A stretch of 6,483 nucleotides of DNA from assembly GCA_905371275.1 (NCBI GenBank), contig CAJPLH010000109.1, positions 1 through 6,483 of the forward strand, written 5' to 3'. Each line of letters starts with the position of its first letter. The first letter of the stretch is position 1. This stretch comes from Prevotellaceae bacterium (GTDB lineage Bacteria > Bacteroidota > Bacteroidia > Bacteroidales > Bacteroidaceae). The notes beneath the pieces are model-generated. The model was not told the DNA's origin and searched no databases. It saw only the letters and a list, made by a program, of their open reading frames with translations. This document shows, in pieces, positions 6,451 to 6,483 of the stretch. A program made the translations under genes and the position numbers.

Positions 6451-6460
6451 TCATAGACCC
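6448..6460. repeat. Small inverted repeat GGGTC-ATA-GACCC upstream of hmuS
   Basis: A perfect 5-bp stem with a 3-base loop, at the far edge of the 7-bp repeat array and about 45 bases before the hmuS start codon. The plus strand continues with TTTT, but the stem is too short for a convincing terminator and hmuS is read the other way. It could be a protein-binding palindrome or chance. From 6461 to the edge nothing further can be assigned; the end of an upstream gene may lie there. Confidence 0.4.
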
Positions 6461-6483
6461 TTTTATGCTCGCCACGACAAGCG

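Noticed and set aside
6461..6483. C-terminal end of an upstream hmuR-like gene
   Set aside because: Minus-strand stops occur nearby in more than one frame, and 23 bases are too few to choose a frame or identify a protein.

Overview
The window carries one minus-strand operon of four genes. Reading from high to low coordinates, these are a CobN-type chelatase subunit (1964-6403), a seven-helix membrane protein of unknown family (1156-1866), a MotA/TolQ/ExbB proton-channel protein (517-1119) and a small DUF2149 protein (127-474). The order and families match hmuS-hmuT-hmuU-hmuV, the distal half of the hmuYRSTUV haem-uptake locus known from Porphyromonas gingivalis and other Bacteroidales. These names are unrelated to the Yersinia hmuRSTUV ABC-transporter genes. 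The expected upstream partners (TonB-dependent receptor HmuR, haemophore HmuY) would lie past the right edge. A Bacteroidales source, perhaps a Prevotella or Porphyromonas relative, is suggested by the gene set, by the near absence of Shine-Dalgarno sequences and by the A/T-rich start contexts. I cannot name the species.

Layout: 1-65 shows no gene I can support. A rho-independent terminator at 66-105 closes the operon. The genes follow with gaps of 42 bp (V/U), 36 bp (U/T) and 97 bp (T/S). The S/T gap is almost entirely short-period repeat: a 7-bp TTAGACG repeat next to the hmuT start and a 9-bp CTAGAAGNN repeat containing a perfect 15-bp inverted repeat. The 7-bp repeat recurs just upstream of hmuS (6415-6450). 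No promoter matching the Bacteroidetes -7/-33 consensus was found, so transcription probably enters from upstream of the window.

How the parts may work together: HmuS has a hydrophobic segment at each end and positively charged tips, so its roughly 1,400-residue chelatase body should face the periplasm, where no ATP is available. No AAA+ partner (CobS/CobT or ChlI/ChlD type) is encoded here. Instead the operon supplies an ExbB-like protein and a DUF2149 protein whose single helix resembles that of ExbD, including a membrane aspartate. The reasonable inference is a membrane complex in which proton flow through HmuU/HmuV drives a periplasmic chelatase that removes iron from haem, with HmuT as a membrane partner. 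I recall reports of haem-dechelating activity for Bacteroides HmuS but cannot verify them here.

The most distinctive local feature is an in-frame 21-bp minisatellite inside hmuS. It encodes six heptads with a histidine at the same position in each, set in a Met- and Gly-rich loop between the two conserved halves of the chelatase.
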